A program made the translations under genes and the position numbers. The notes beneath the pieces are model-generated. The model was not told the DNA's origin. It saw nothing but the letters and a program-made list of their open reading frames with translations, and ran no database searches. This document shows, piece after piece, positions 33,401 to 42,486 of a stretch of 64,000 bases of DNA (position 1 is the stretch's first letter; each line of letters begins with the position of its first letter). Origin of the DNA: Maricaulis sp047308265 (GTDB lineage: Bacteria > Pseudomonadota > Alphaproteobacteria > Caulobacterales > Maricaulaceae); contig NZ_JBKQWY010000002.1 of the NCBI RefSeq assembly GCF_047308265.1, positions 124,001-188,000 of the forward strand, in the 5' to 3' direction.

Positions 33401-34629
33401 TGAGCAATTCCATTGCCGATCAGTCCTGGCTTCATGCGCCGGCGACGCGCGATGTCATCGATATGCTGGAGCACGAACAGGCGGGGTCCGCCCGTTTTGT
33501 GGGAGGGTGTGTGCGCAATGCACTCTTTGGCGAACCGGTCAATGATATCGACATCGCCACCCAACTCACGCCTCAAACCGTTTTGGCTGCGGCGCGCAAG
33601 GCCGGTCTCAGGGCCGTTCCGACCGGGATAGATCACGGGACCGTCACGGTCATTGCCCGGGGGGAGCCATTCGAGGTCACCACCTTGCGCAAGGATGTCG
33701 CTACCGATGGCCGCCGGGCGGTCGTGGCCTTTACGAAAGACTGGTCAGAGGATGCCGAGCGTCGCGATTTTCGGGTGAATGCTCTTTATGCCGCGCCGGA
33801 CGGCACGGTTCATGATCCGACAGGCGGGCTGGCAGATGTCGAGGCCCGGCGTTTCGTGTTTGTCGGGGATGCGGAGACCCGTATTCGCGAGGATTATCTG
33901 AGGATTTTGCGTCTGTTCCGGTTTTCGGCCTGGTACGGACGCGGTGAACTGGATGAAATTGCGTTTTCCGCAGCTAAAAAATTACAGCAAGGATTGCGTG
34001 ATCTCTCCGCGGAACGGGTGTGGTCAGAGACGAAAAAGCTTCTGGGCGCACCGGATCCGCGGAAAATCGTGCAACTCATGTCAGGTGCAGATCTGTTGAA
34101 AACACTCTATGGGGTGAACGGATCCTTAAGAGTCTTCGACGGTATAGTTGATCAGGATGTACAATCCGGTCTAGCGCCCGATTCTCTTTTGCGGTTCGTG
34201 GCGCTTGCCGATGGCGGCCCGGAAAGGATCAAGACCATGGCAGCTAAGCTGAAAATGTCGAATGCGGAGGCCGGTCGTCTCCAGAGTGCTGTTGATCCGT
34301 CAGCTGAAAAGGATCTCAAAGCGGCGTTCGGTGATCTGGCCGCCGCGGAACGGGCCATCATGGCCCTGGGTGCCCAAGCGTTCGAAGACCAGGCTCGCCT
34401 GGCCGCAGCTGGCGAAGTTGTGCCACCGCCGCGTGACTGGCGTATTCTTGCTGACTATGCCCGCAATTGGGAACAACCGGATTTTCCGGTCACCGGTGGT
34501 GATCTGATCCTGATGGGATATGAGCCGGGCCCGATGCTGGGTGATGCCCTGGACGAGCTGAAAGCTCACTGGGTGTCGGAACGGTTCGAGCCGAGCAAGC
34601 AGGACCTGCTCGATCGGCTCAAACACTAG
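33400..34629 (+). CDS. cca: CCA tRNA nucleotidyltransferase / poly(A) polymerase family
   Basis: This class II nucleotidyltransferase repairs or adds the 3' CCA of tRNA. The N-terminal head has FVGGCVRNALFGEPVNDIDIAT, with the DxD metal ligands in DID. The nucleotide-choosing EDAERRDFRVNALY and the neck with EDYLRILRLFRFSAWYG follow. The C-terminal body is helical. At 409 residues it is normal for alphaproteobacteria. The lone tRNA in this window already encodes CCA, so repair is the likely main duty. A terminator follows. Confidence 0.93.
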   Translation: MSNSIADQSWLHAPATRDVIDMLEHEQAGSARFVGGCVRNALFGEPVNDIDIATQLTPQTVLAAARKAGLRAVPTGIDHGTVTVIARGEPFEVTTLRKDVATDGRRAVVAFTKDWSEDAERRDFRVNALYAAPDGTVHDPTGGLADVEARRFVFVGDAETRIREDYLRILRLFRFSAWYGRGELDEIAFSAAKKLQQGLRDLSAERVWSETKKLLGAPDPRKIVQLMSGADLLKTLYGVNGSLRVFDGIVDQDVQSGLAPDSLLRFVALADGGPERIKTMAAKLKMSNAEAGRLQSAVDPSAEKDLKAAFGDLAAAERAIMALGAQAFEDQARLAAAGEVVPPPRDWRILADYARNWEQPDFPVTGGDLILMGYEPGPMLGDALDELKAHWVSERFEPSKQDLLDRLKH

Positions 34630-34654
34630 TCGTTCCAAAGTGTTGTGATGATTG

Positions 34655-34684
34655 AAACCCCGGTGCCTGGCGCCGGGGTTTTCT
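34655..34684 (+). terminator. Rho-independent terminator after cca
   Basis: AACCCCGGTGCC at 34656-34667 pairs with GGCGCCGGGGTT at 34669-34680, with one G-T pair, followed by TTCTCTT. It may act in both directions, because the convergent CPBP gene ends two bases later. Confidence 0.8.
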
Positions 34685-34685
34685 C

Positions 34686-35393
34686 TTACCAGTCCGCGTC
34701 GAGATAGAGGGCTGTGAACGACAGCGTATCCACCAGGCCGTGAGCGATGATGAGCGGCCACAGATTGCGCTTGTAGAGCAGATACAAGGCCCCCAGCACG
34801 AGGCCGATCAGTCCGGTGACCACAAGGCCGCGCACACCCTGATAATACATATGTCCAAAACCAAAGATCAGTGCGGGTGTGAGAATGGCGAGGAAAAGCC
34901 CCAGCGGCAGACCCTTGAATACACGTTCGGTGCGACTGATCAAAAAGGCCCGGAAGAAGAGCTCTTCACCAAAACCGGCGGAGACCCAGGCCAAAGTCAG
35001 CCATAGCAGGTAGACAGGCAAATTCCCGCGGATATCGCCCCAGCGTTCCTCTACGCCCGGCATGGTGGTATCGGTGGACCACAGACCCAGAGCGTCACCG
35101 CCGATAGCTGTAAGGCCGCCCGTCGCCAGAATGGCCACGACGCCCAGAATGATTTGTGGCGGAATGAGCAGCCAGGATTTCAGGGTCATACGCGGGCGTA
35201 ATCCCAGCTCGCCCCAGCTTTCGCCACGATGACGCAGATAGAGCGTGGCAAGAACCAGGACAATCAGCAGAGAAACCGGACCGGCAAATTTCCAGATGTA
35301 GTTGGCCAGAATGGCCTTGGTGCCGAGGGCTATGAGAATTCCGGCACTGAATTCCATGAGGGCGCGGCTGCGCGGCGAAGATGTGAGAGACAT
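34686..35393 (-). CDS. CPBP family intramembrane metalloprotease
   Basis: The 235-residue protein has about six to eight membrane segments. The three CPBP motifs are GFGEELFFRAFLI (Glu-Glu-x3-Arg), FGFGHMYYQG and the C-terminal HGLVDT. Family members may cleave prenylated or membrane proteins; many bacterial members are uncharacterised. Two ATGs nine bases apart are possible; AGGA spacing favours 35393 over 35402. It converges with cca and is unrelated in operon structure to the CPBP gene near 2 kb. Confidence 0.87.
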   Translation of the reverse strand: MSLTSSPRSRALMEFSAGILIALGTKAILANYIWKFAGPVSLLIVLVLATLYLRHRGESWGELGLRPRMTLKSWLLIPPQIILGVVAILATGGLTAIGGDALGLWSTDTTMPGVEERWGDIRGNLPVYLLWLTLAWVSAGFGEELFFRAFLISRTERVFKGLPLGLFLAILTPALIFGFGHMYYQGVRGLVVTGLIGLVLGALYLLYKRNLWPLIIAHGLVDTLSFTALYLDADW

Positions 35394-35447
35394 TGCGGTC
35401 ATCCTGTTGTTCGTCTGGATGACATACTGCCTTCGACATCGACGCCC

Positions 35448-36257
35448 TTATTGAAGGATTGTGCGGCAGGCGCGTTGCCAGGCACGCGGGGTCTGGCCAT
35501 AGGCTGATTTGAACTGCCGTGTGAAATGCGCCTGGTCGGCAAAGCCAAAGGCATAGGCCGTATCTGCCAGGGCCTGCCCGGTCGCGAGTGCGGTTCGGGC
35601 CGCGTCCAAACGGCGCATCAGCGAAAAACGATAGGGGCTTGTGCCGTGGCGGTATCGAAAGTCGCGTGAGACCTGCCAGCGTGACCGGCCGGCAATCACC
35701 TCCAGCTCATCCATGTCGACAGGGCGATCGAGAGTCTCGCACAGAAATTCGTGAACGCGGTTGAGGGCTGCGGTGTCAGGCGTGCTGGATCCGGGGGTGT
35801 GGCCCGCGACGCGCAGGAGCGTTTCGGCCAGTGTGTGGAGATGATCAGACAGGTCGTCGTCGGGTTCATCGAAATCTGTCAGCAAGGCCCCGGCGATGCG
35901 CGCCAGCTCCGGATCGTTTGACACGCCACCCTCAATAAAAGGCAGGGGTGCGTCACCGAGCATGGGGCGAAGCTGAGCCGGATCGAGAGCCAGGGCGCGG
36001 TATCCGAATGGTTCGTCGGTTCCCGCTTCGCCATCATGCATTTCGTCGGGATGCAGGATGACGACGTCTCCGGCCCGAGCCGCCCGCCGGGCTCCACGGT
36101 AGGAAAAGCTCTGCACACCGCCCAGCGTCACGCAGATTGTATAGCTGTCATGGCGATGCGGCGCATAGGCCTTGCCCGAAAACCAGGCTTCGAACCGGCG
36201 GAGCGGTCCGGCGGCATGGTGGATACGGGCTTTGGGGGTGTTGGCTGTCTCGGTCAT
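35448..36257 (-). CDS. AraC family transcriptional regulator
   Basis: The 269-residue protein has an N-terminal cupin-like effector domain (about residues 10-150, with HRHDSYTICVTLGG and VVILHPDEMHDGE). The C-terminal AraC DNA-binding domain has two helix-turn-helix units (about 165-265, ending AYAFGFADQAHFTRQFKSAYGQTP). An ATG 27 bases upstream is possible but has no better ribosome site. Its target is unknown. Neither neighbouring gene is an evident target. Confidence 0.88.
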   Translation of the reverse strand: MTETANTPKARIHHAAGPLRRFEAWFSGKAYAPHRHDSYTICVTLGGVQSFSYRGARRAARAGDVVILHPDEMHDGEAGTDEPFGYRALALDPAQLRPMLGDAPLPFIEGGVSNDPELARIAGALLTDFDEPDDDLSDHLHTLAETLLRVAGHTPGSSTPDTAALNRVHEFLCETLDRPVDMDELEVIAGRSRWQVSRDFRYRHGTSPYRFSLMRRLDAARTALATGQALADTAYAFGFADQAHFTRQFKSAYGQTPRAWQRACRTILQ

Positions 36258-36296
36258 GCCTCGTAGATGCGTGCCGGCGGTCAATTGGATGCAGGT

Positions 36297-36740
36297 CTAG
36301 GTGAGTGAGGCGGTCCGCGCATAGGCACTGGCCGCGGCCTGTCGGGTGTCGCCTTGTACGAGGCTGTCCGTATCAAGGCCCAGGGCCTGCTCGATACGCT
36401 CCTTGATCTTGTCCTCAATACGCTCGCGTTCTTCAGCAGGAAGCCGGTCGAGGCTCTCCTCGGTCAGGCCTTCTTCCTCAAGAAACAGAGCCCGGATGCG
36501 TTCGGCCGGCGACATTTGCATCCACTTGAGAAATTCCGACCGGGCAGACTGGCGTGCTGGATCCACATCCTGGCGGGGCGCGCTGTGCGTTGACGCACCC
36601 GTGGAACCTGAATGGGGACTTTTTTCTTCGCCGCCCTGCGTTTGGGAGGCGGCAAAATCAGGCGCAGATGTCGATTGAGCCCCGCCGGGCGCGGGATAGG
36701 GGGTGGGCGACGCACCAATACCGTTGATCATCACAAACAT
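36297..36740 (-). CDS. Uncharacterised protein, Pro/Ser-rich N-terminus and charged helix
   Basis: The 147-residue product starts with about 65 low-complexity residues rich in Pro, Ser, Gly and Gln. It continues with a charged helical part containing FLKWMQMSPAERIRALFLEEEG and ERIEDKIKERIEQALG. No signal peptide or membrane helix is visible. The helical part resembles short conserved regions found in several alphaproteobacterial hypothetical proteins, but I know no function. Confidence 0.6.
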   Translation of the reverse strand: MFVMINGIGASPTPYPAPGGAQSTSAPDFAASQTQGGEEKSPHSGSTGASTHSAPRQDVDPARQSARSEFLKWMQMSPAERIRALFLEEEGLTEESLDRLPAEERERIEDKIKERIEQALGLDTDSLVQGDTRQAAASAYARTASLT

Positions 36741-36903
36741 CCTCTTGGGTCATTGACCCACGTCGCAGGATGCATGCCAGCCTTCGATGCGTGGAACGGC
36801 CTACCTTTACAGGATATCTCGGATTTTCACGCTCGGTTGTTGTGGGCGCTCGGACGATCTTACCGGGCAAGTCTGTCGAGTCCGGGCAGTCTCTGCCGGG
36901 GGG

Positions 36904-37794
36904 TCAGACCCATTTCGCCTCGGGCGGCATGGAAGAGAGGATCGATTTCACATTGCCTCCGGTTTCAAGGCCGAACTTTGTGCCGCGATCATAGAGAAGG
37001 TTGAACTCGGCGTAACGGCCCCGGCGAACGAGTTGTTCCTCGCGTTCTTCCTCGGTCCAGGCCTCTCCCATACGACGCCGGACGAGCTGAGGGTAGATGT
37101 CCAGGAAGGCCTTGCCGACATCCTGCGTAAACGCAAAATCGGCCTGCCAGTCTGTCGTGTTCAGACGGTCGTAGAAAATCCCGCCAATGCCGCGTGGTTC
37201 ATTGCGGTGGGGCAGAAAGAAATATTCGTCGCACCAGGCCTTGAAACGGTCGTGATAGTCCGGGGCATGAGCGTCGCAGGCGGTCTTGCAGGCAGCGTGA
37301 AAATCCACGGCATCGGGATGCTCCTGGGTGCGTGCGCGATCAAGCACAGGCGTGAGATCCATGCCGCCACCAAACCACCACTGTGTGGTGGTGATGAAAC
37401 GCGTATTCATGTGGACGGCCGGGATGTGCGGATTCCACATGTGGGCGATGAGCGAAATGCCCGAGGCCCAAAAGCGCGGATCCTCGGCAGCGCCGGGGAT
37501 CTGGGCGCGGAATTTCTCAGAGAATTCTCCGTGGACCGTGGAGACGTGTACGCCGACTTTTTCGAACAGGCGTCCCTTCATGATCGACGCCACGCCGCCG
37601 CCCTGATCGCTGGATCCGTCGCCCCGGCGCCAGGCTTCGCGTTCGAAACGGCCAGGTGTTCCGGGATAGAGATCGGTAGGCGCCTCATCTTCCAGGCGTT
37701 CAAACTCGGCGCAAATCTGGTCGCGCAGGTCTTCGAACCAGGCCTTTGCGGTCTGGCGGTGGGTCTCGATGTCAGCAAGCTCGGTCATGGGCAT
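36904..37794 (-). CDS. hemF: Oxygen-dependent coproporphyrinogen III oxidase HemF
   Basis: HemF decarboxylates two propionates of coproporphyrinogen III to vinyl groups with O2, giving protoporphyrinogen IX. The 296-residue protein carries the signature WWFGGGMDLTP and the HRNEPRGIGGIFYD motif. The C-terminal YAEFNLLYDRGTKFGLETGG is also diagnostic. It is a stand-alone soluble gene with no other heme genes adjacent. Its O2 need suits the aerobic bc1-based respiration encoded elsewhere here. Confidence 0.96.
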   Translation of the reverse strand: MPMTELADIETHRQTAKAWFEDLRDQICAEFERLEDEAPTDLYPGTPGRFEREAWRRGDGSSDQGGGVASIMKGRLFEKVGVHVSTVHGEFSEKFRAQIPGAAEDPRFWASGISLIAHMWNPHIPAVHMNTRFITTTQWWFGGGMDLTPVLDRARTQEHPDAVDFHAACKTACDAHAPDYHDRFKAWCDEYFFLPHRNEPRGIGGIFYDRLNTTDWQADFAFTQDVGKAFLDIYPQLVRRRMGEAWTEEEREEQLVRRGRYAEFNLLYDRGTKFGLETGGNVKSILSSMPPEAKWV

Positions 37795-37915
37795 GACCTA
37801 CAGCCGTGCCGGGCTTCGGGCAAGCGGCGTGCTGCCGCAGGTCTTGAGCGGTGATTGCATTGACCCGCATTGCATCATTTGGTAGCCGGGCCACCTGTTT
37901 TTTTGGGGGTGTGTT

Positions 37916-38797
37916 GTGGGACCGTCGTTTTATGTTTTCCTCGGCATTGGGGCCGTGGTTGGGGGGCTTCTGTCGGGTGTTGTGAGTGTGATCATCGCGG
38001 CACTGAAGGAAGAAGGGGCCGTGAATTTCCAGGTTCTGGCCTTTGGTGTTTTGACGTTCGGGTGTGCATTTGCTGCACCCCCCATTCTGGATCCGCATTT
38101 CGGGCGCTCGCTGGACAATACGTTGAGCGATACCAGTGTGGTCGAGAGCCGCAGTATTTATCACAATCATGAAATGCTTCGCTTGCTTGAAGACGTAGAT
38201 CCGTCTGAAGCGGAGCGAATTCAGGCGCTGGTGCTGTCAGCCTATCGTGATCACGGGAGTGGGTTTGCGGAAACGGTGGCACTCTCGGAACGGGTGAAAG
38301 TAACCCATTCCGTCTTGTACTCCCTGATGCTTTTGACATCAGACGAAAACCTTCAGGCCTATCTCGACGCGCTCGTCGAGACAGCGGAGAATCTCTACGA
38401 GGACCCGCGGGCGTGTTACACGTATTTTTATGGTGGTAGAGTCCCGGGTTTGACTGGATCTGTTGAGGTGAGCGAAGGGATCAATCTGCGGTCTTCGTCC
38501 CCTGTCTATATGGCAGCTGTGTCAATTCTTGCAGATTCAGATGAGCCGCCCGTCAGTCCCGACCAAGAGCGCATTGAGCGTTTTGTTGAAGACTACCGCG
38601 AATTCGTCTCAGATCTTGACCCCACAGATGCACGTTATCTGGGTGGTGCCGAGCCTCGTACTCGGAGTGATTTCCAGGACGCCTGTGAAGAAGTGCAGCA
38701 GCCGCTTCGATTCATGGCAAGCCACGCGGACGGTCCGGCTTACTACCGGGTCTATTGGGCCAGTGCGCGGGACCAGATCTACAACGCACCCGAATAG
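37916..38797 (+). CDS. Uncharacterised membrane protein
   Basis: The 293-residue product has two hydrophobic segments near the N-terminus (about residues 5-29 and 40-58). A long soluble part, mainly helical, contains four cysteines. The GTG start at 37916 follows GGGGGTGT. I recognise no domain. Base and codon use looks slightly less GC-biased than in neighbouring genes (more A/T at third positions), which may point to recent acquisition or weak expression. It is convergent with the DUF2235 gene. Confidence 0.55.
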   Translation: MGPSFYVFLGIGAVVGGLLSGVVSVIIAALKEEGAVNFQVLAFGVLTFGCAFAAPPILDPHFGRSLDNTLSDTSVVESRSIYHNHEMLRLLEDVDPSEAERIQALVLSAYRDHGSGFAETVALSERVKVTHSVLYSLMLLTSDENLQAYLDALVETAENLYEDPRACYTYFYGGRVPGLTGSVEVSEGINLRSSSPVYMAAVSILADSDEPPVSPDQERIERFVEDYREFVSDLDPTDARYLGGAEPRTRSDFQDACEEVQQPLRFMASHADGPAYYRVYWASARDQIYNAPE

Positions 38798-38808
38798 CAC
38801 GTTCCTCT

Positions 38809-38835
38809 CTGGGGCGGTGCGTTCATCCGCCCCAG
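38809..38835. terminator. Stem-loop between convergent genes, no T tract
   Basis: CTGGGGCGG at 38809-38817 pairs perfectly with CCGCCCCAG at 38827-38835 around a nine-base loop. It overlaps the end of the DUF2235 gene. It could slow both convergent transcripts, but lacks T runs. Confidence 0.4.
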
Positions 38836-40100
38836 GTCGGGAAGGCAGCCTTGATGTCGGCCTTTTTCAGGCGCGTCTGCTGGTTGATGCGATTGGCCAG
38901 GCGCTCAACATAGTCGAGATGTTTTCCGGCAAACCCTTCATACTGTCTGGCCAAAGCCGACAGCTCGTCCAGTGAGTTCAGATGGGTCACCCGATCGCGA
39001 TTGATCATGCCGAGCGTATAGCCCATGAGGCGTCCCATACGGCTCTGATTGGCGTTCTTCCAGTCCTTGGACACATTGCTCAACGGCGCGTGGATGGACG
39101 GATTGAACGTGATGCGGTCTTGCGTTGCCTTGTCTGACTTTCGTTCGCGAATGGTGACTGGAAAATTCACGGCGGCAAAACCGGTGTCGTAGTCCAGTCG
39201 GGCGCCATTTTCCCGCGCACCTGCCGCGATCCAGTCGAGCGCATGGTCGGACAGGCCGGTCATGTCACCGCCGCCGCCGATCGAACCATGATCGCCGGGA
39301 AACCACATTTGCTGATAGGCATCGGCACCGCGTCCGTCAGCCTCGGCCTCGGCCTTGAGCTGGGTCAGTTTCCCGGCCTCAAATAGAGCAGGCCGGAACG
39401 CGGCCCGGGGTTCGTCTATTGCGACAGCATGGCGGGCCCGACGGACGACACCGGACAGTTTGAGATCATGGAAACCGTGATCTTCGGCCTTGCCGGCCAT
39501 GGCATTCCACACTCCGGGAATACCGTTCTGGCCGACCGTGTCCCACACGCCAAGATATTCCACCTGGATGCGATTGCCGGGGTGATCGGCGATGATGGCC
39601 TGATCTGTATCCTCATCCAGCCACCAGCCGTGCGGATTGTGGGCGTGGCGAAAGGCCACGCAGTCTTCGTGTTTGGGAGAGCGGTCCTTGTCCATGTAGA
39701 GCACCAGCGCATCATCCACATAAGGCGCGGCATCACGGCGAAGAATGCCGCAATTGCGGATCATGCCGACGAGGGAGCGGGCGGTGTAGGCACCGCGCGA
39801 AAACCCGAACACGAAGATTTCGTCACCCGGATCATAGTTGAAGACCAAAAAGGCATAGGCATCGACGATGTTCTGGATGAGACCATCACCAAACCCGCCG
39901 CCATCCAGGCTCTCGCCTTCCAGCGTGCCCACGCCTTCATCATAGAAGACGACCTGTTTGACGGGCGAGTTAGCGTCTGAGTGGTCTTCCAGCGTGATGG
40001 ACTGAGCCAGTTTCACGACATTCGTGACCGGCCGCTGCTTGTAGTCCAGCTCGTTCCAGGTGCCGTCACAGCAAATGATGATGCGCTTGTTCTTGGCCAT
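38823..40100 (-). CDS. DUF2235 alpha/beta-hydrolase (Tle1-like phospholipase fold)
   Basis: The 425-residue protein begins with IIICCDGTWNELD, the DUF2235 hallmark. It has the nucleophile Ser101 in VFGFSRGAYTAR (GxSxG). Further marks are VEYLGVWDTVG and the WFPGDHGSIGGG block carrying a catalytic His. Some DUF2235 proteins are type VI secretion lipase effectors (Tle1). No VgrG, PAAR or immunity gene lies nearby and no signal peptide is seen, so a cytoplasmic housekeeping or lipid-related hydrolase is as likely. Confidence 0.88.
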   Translation of the reverse strand: MAKNKRIIICCDGTWNELDYKQRPVTNVVKLAQSITLEDHSDANSPVKQVVFYDEGVGTLEGESLDGGGFGDGLIQNIVDAYAFLVFNYDPGDEIFVFGFSRGAYTARSLVGMIRNCGILRRDAAPYVDDALVLYMDKDRSPKHEDCVAFRHAHNPHGWWLDEDTDQAIIADHPGNRIQVEYLGVWDTVGQNGIPGVWNAMAGKAEDHGFHDLKLSGVVRRARHAVAIDEPRAAFRPALFEAGKLTQLKAEAEADGRGADAYQQMWFPGDHGSIGGGGDMTGLSDHALDWIAAGARENGARLDYDTGFAAVNFPVTIRERKSDKATQDRITFNPSIHAPLSNVSKDWKNANQSRMGRLMGYTLGMINRDRVTHLNSLDELSALARQYEGFAGKHLDYVERLANRINQQTRLKKADIKAAFPTWGG

Positions 40101-40174
40101 GTCTGTCTCCCCGTCATTCCGCTCTGTTGGCGGATCGACGGAGAGACTACGACCATAAGTAGGTGCGATCTAGA

Positions 40175-40200
40175 AAAAACACGTAATCTGACGTGTTTTT
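40175..40200 (-). terminator. Strong hairpin terminator after the DEAD-box helicase gene
   Basis: AAAAACACGT at 40175-40184 pairs perfectly with ACGTGTTTTT at 40191-40200 around a six-base loop. Read leftward it ends in TTTTTT, so it terminates the helicase transcript. It lies 75 bases upstream of the DUF2235 start. Confidence 0.85.
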
Positions 40201-40204
40201 CCGG

Positions 40205-41641
40205 TTAAGCGGCGGGCGCCTTGGGGCGCCGGTTGGCGGGACGGCGGCGTGCGTTTTGCGGGCGGGGTTTGCGCGCTTCACCACCGGAGGCAGCTGATTG
40301 ACCCTGGGATTTCTGGCCCTGGGATTTCTGGCCCTGAGACTTCTGGCCCTGGGGTTTCTGGCTTCGCGGTTTTTGTCCCTGCGGTTTTTGTCCCCTGGAG
40401 GAAGAACCTTCCGCCTGAGAGCCGCCCGCGGGTTTGCGACGGGGTTTGGCATTGCGTTTGGGAGCGGGACGGGATTTGCCGCCACTGCCGGGGCGTTTCG
40501 CCCCCTTGGGAATTTCAAGCTCCGCACCAAAGGCCGTCAGATGGCGACCGATGAGTTTTTCAATATCGCGCAAGAGGATGCGGTCATCCGTCTCCACCAG
40601 GGAGATGGCGATCCCGTCCTTGCCGGCCCGGGCCGTGCGTCCGATGCGGTGCACATAGGCTTCGGCGACATTGGGCAGATCATAATTCACCACATGGCTG
40701 ACGCCGGGCACATCAATGCCGCGCGCTGCGATGTCGGTTGCCACCAGAATGCGGATCTCGCCCGACCGGAAGGATTCGAGCGCCTTTTCGCGCTGGTTCT
40801 GTGACTTGTTGCCATGAATGGCGCGGGCATCGAGCCCATCCTTGATGAGATGTTCGACCACCCGATTGGCGCCATGTTTTGTCCGGGTAAAGACAATCGC
40901 GCGATCCAGGTCGGGCGTTGACAGGATTTCGCGCAGCGCGTCGCGCTTGTCGGCACGCTCCACCAGTTCCACGGTCTGTTCGATGCGTTCGACCGGGGTG
41001 GATTGCGGTGTGATACGCACTTCTTCCGGATTGGACAGGAAATCGCTGGCCAGCTGGCGGATCTGTTTGGGCATGGTCGCGGAAAACAGAACAGTTTGCC
41101 GCGTGGGTTTAAGCTTGCCCATGATCTGACGGATTGCAGGCATGAAACCGAGATCCAGCATCTGGTCGGCTTCGTCGAGCACCACGGTGCGTACCTTGTC
41201 GAGCCTCAGAGCCCCGGTTTGCATATGGTCGATCAGGCGGCCCGGCGTGGCGATCAGGAGATCGACACCCGGCTCGAGCATCTTGATCTGGGGGCGCGGT
41301 TTCACGCCTCCGAAGATGACCGCATGGCGAAGCGCGAGATGCTGGGCATAGATCGCGACATTATCTTCGATCTGGGCAGCAAGTTCGCGGGTTGGTGCGA
41401 GCACCAGGGCGCGCACATTGCGCGGTCCCGGGCGCTGGGGGTCGGCCTGCAGGCGGTGCAGCAGGGGCAGGGTGAAGGCGGCGGTCTTGCCGGTGCCCGT
41501 CTGGGCGATGCCGATCAGGTCCTGGCCATCCAGGAGACGGGGAATGGCCTGACCCTGGATCGGGGTCGGGGTGGTATAGCCAGCCTCTGTCACGGCGCGC
41601 AAAATCGGCGCCGCAAGGCCAAGCTCGGAAAACTGGGTCAC
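40205..41641 (-). CDS. DEAD-box RNA helicase (RhlE-type)
   Basis: The ATP-dependent RNA helicase carries the Q-motif TPTPIQGQAIP, motif I AQTGTGKT, motif II VLDEADQML, motif III SAT and motif VI HRIGRTAR. The helicase core ends near residue 375. The remaining 100 residues are a Lys/Gln/Arg-rich tail with repeats of QGQKS/QGQKP, expected to bind RNA non-specifically. GTG at 41641 gives the usual start VTQFSELGLA (478 residues), although its ribosome site is poor; an ATG at 41695 would add 18 atypical residues. Such helicases act in ribosome assembly, cold adaptation or RNA decay. Confidence 0.9.
   Translation of the reverse strand: MTQFSELGLAAPILRAVTEAGYTTPTPIQGQAIPRLLDGQDLIGIAQTGTGKTAAFTLPLLHRLQADPQRPGPRNVRALVLAPTRELAAQIEDNVAIYAQHLALRHAVIFGGVKPRPQIKMLEPGVDLLIATPGRLIDHMQTGALRLDKVRTVVLDEADQMLDLGFMPAIRQIMGKLKPTRQTVLFSATMPKQIRQLASDFLSNPEEVRITPQSTPVERIEQTVELVERADKRDALREILSTPDLDRAIVFTRTKHGANRVVEHLIKDGLDARAIHGNKSQNQREKALESFRSGEIRILVATDIAARGIDVPGVSHVVNYDLPNVAEAYVHRIGRTARAGKDGIAISLVETDDRILLRDIEKLIGRHLTAFGAELEIPKGAKRPGSGGKSRPAPKRNAKPRRKPAGGSQAEGSSSRGQKPQGQKPRSQKPQGQKSQGQKSQGQKSQGQSAASGGEARKPRPQNARRRPANRRPKAPAA
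40302..40391 (-). repeat. 15-bp tandem repeat, six units, in helicase tail
   Basis: Units at 40302, 40317, 40332, 40347, 40362 and 40377 follow CCCTGGGATTTCTGG with growing divergence. The first two are identical. They encode the five-residue QKSQG/QKPQG repeats of the helicase tail. The length is a multiple of three, so copy changes keep the frame. Confidence 0.9.
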
Positions 41642-41830
41642 AGGTAATATGTCCAAACAGCTCGACCGCCCGGCCGGAAGGGCGGGACGGTTCATGATGT
41701 GAACGAAATGAGCGTAGGTCAGCCGTTCGGCAAAAGCGCTTCAGGCCGTCGATTGCGGCAGCGCGGTGAGCCGCCAGTTCGAAACACAAGTTCGAACCTC
41801 TACGCGCGGCATTGGCCTTCATATGGCGTA

Positions 41831-42307
41831 TCAGGTCGGAAAATGCAAATCCGAACCGGTCTGAAAGGCCTGGCGCTGGGCTTCGGCCAGGGCGATGCCG
41901 GCGCTCACCACCACGTTCAAGGAGCGGGTCTCGGCCCGAATCGGGATTTTGATGCGTATGTCCGCCTGGTTGTGAACATCCTCGGGGACGCCCGCGCTCT
42001 CGCGACCAAATAGCAGTCGGTCATCGGGACGAAATTCACTCTCCCAAAGCGTGTCCGCGCCCCGGGTTGTAAACAGAACGAGCCGACCGGACCGGGCCTG
42101 TTCACTTTCGGTGTAAATCCGCCAACTCCCATGCCTGACAGGGGATATCGAGGCGCCATAATCCATGGCGGCCTGCCGGATCTTGCGGTCTGTGAGCGGG
42201 AAGGCGCAGGGCTCTACAATGTCCAGACCGGCTCCGAAACAGGCCGCAACCCGCATGGCGGCGCCGAGATTTTGCGGAATATCTGGTTGAAAAAAGACGA
42301 GACGCAT
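41831..42307 (-). CDS. trmL: tRNA (cytidine(34)-2'-O)-methyltransferase TrmL
   Basis: This SPOUT-fold methyltransferase modifies the ribose of C34/U34 in tRNA-Leu. The 158-residue length is standard. Motifs are FQPDIPQNLGAAMRVAACFG at the N-terminus, LLFGRESAGVP, and the knot region IPIRAETRSLNVVVSAGIALAEAQRQ. The upstream ATG at 42376 would add 23 atypical residues, so the ATG at 42307 is taken. It is divergent from petA, with about 180 bases between starts. Confidence 0.93.
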   Translation of the reverse strand: MRLVFFQPDIPQNLGAAMRVAACFGAGLDIVEPCAFPLTDRKIRQAAMDYGASISPVRHGSWRIYTESEQARSGRLVLFTTRGADTLWESEFRPDDRLLFGRESAGVPEDVHNQADIRIKIPIRAETRSLNVVVSAGIALAEAQRQAFQTGSDLHFPT

Positions 42308-42486
42308 TTTAATCCGCGCGCTGTGGCTGGGTTTAATGGGTGAATGCGGCGTTGCGCCGCGTTTGATCCTGCTCACTTGCCATTATAGGAATACCGCCTT
42401 GATGTCCTGCTATTCGGGCAGGGTGGGCTATTAATCATTCAGGGGCTGCGTCCTGCAGTTCCCGGGCAGACAAAAGAGGTCGCCTC

